Below, piece by piece: positions 13,863 through 13,879 of a stretch of DNA of 13,879 nt; the stretch's first letter is position 1, and every line of letters begins with the position of its first letter. Position numbers and translations under genes: made by a program. Under the pieces are notes generated by a model. That model did no database searches. It saw nothing but the letters and a program-made list of their open reading frames with translations, and was not told the origin of the DNA. The DNA lies in NCBI GenBank assembly GCA_035624355.1, contig DASPRQ010000021.1:1-13879 (forward strand). The letters are read 5' to 3'. This DNA is from Usitatibacter sp035624355. Its GTDB lineage: Bacteria; Pseudomonadota; Gammaproteobacteria; Burkholderiales; Usitatibacteraceae.

Positions 13863-13879
13863 AGCAGCCGTTCCCGGTT

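Overview
The window is a stretch of core chromosome from a high-GC (roughly 70 % by eye) Gram-negative bacterium, most likely a betaproteobacterium. The evidence is the gene order (queG divergent from tsaE-amiC-mutL-miaA; xseA divergent from exbB-exbD-lpxK-Trm112-kdsB), lipid A and KDO biosynthesis genes, and a MutL with a DMHA-type endonuclease motif of the kind known from Neisseria. The lineage call is inference. Fourteen protein genes are recognisable. I see no tRNA, rRNA, CRISPR array, insertion sequence, prophage or integrative element.

Left part (1-3383): the N-terminal third of an MFS transporter runs off the left edge on the minus strand, preceded by queG (epoxyqueuosine reductase, tRNA modification). 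tsaE (tRNA t6A synthesis) diverges from queG with only 6 bases between the two ATG codons. It runs into amiC, a periplasmic cell-wall amidase that probably starts inside tsaE.

Middle (3393-8611): a membrane-anchored PAS-GGDEF-EAL protein lies on the minus strand, convergent with amiC and divergent from mutL. mutL (mismatch repair) and miaA (tRNA i6A37) follow with overlapping GTG/TGA. Enterobacteria keep tsaE-amiB-mutL-miaA-hfq as one co-directional run. Here a c-di-GMP gene splits that run, nnr is not between queG and tsaE, and hfq does not follow miaA.

Right of centre (8608-10254): a dodecin gene on the minus strand shares its stop codon with miaA through a CTAG palindrome. Upstream of it is xseA (exonuclease VII large subunit), also on the minus strand.

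Intergenic 10255-10806 (552 bases) is the only long non-coding stretch and the least ordinary part of the window. It holds an AT-rich segment, two adjacent perfect inverted repeats, a consensus DnaA box (TTATCCACA) facing a near-consensus one, and a plausible exbB promoter.

Right part (10807-13862): exbB, exbD, lpxK, a Trm112-family small protein and kdsB form a tight plus-strand operon. It combines a proton-driven energiser pair with lipid A 4'-kinase and CMP-KDO synthetase. All five genes are complete; the window ends 17 bases after kdsB.

I found no undescribed multi-gene system. The observations most worth checking are the DnaA-box-like cluster, the AT-rich rare-codon patch inside tsaE, the c-di-GMP gene inside the amiC-mutL run, and the pairing of exbBD with lpxK.
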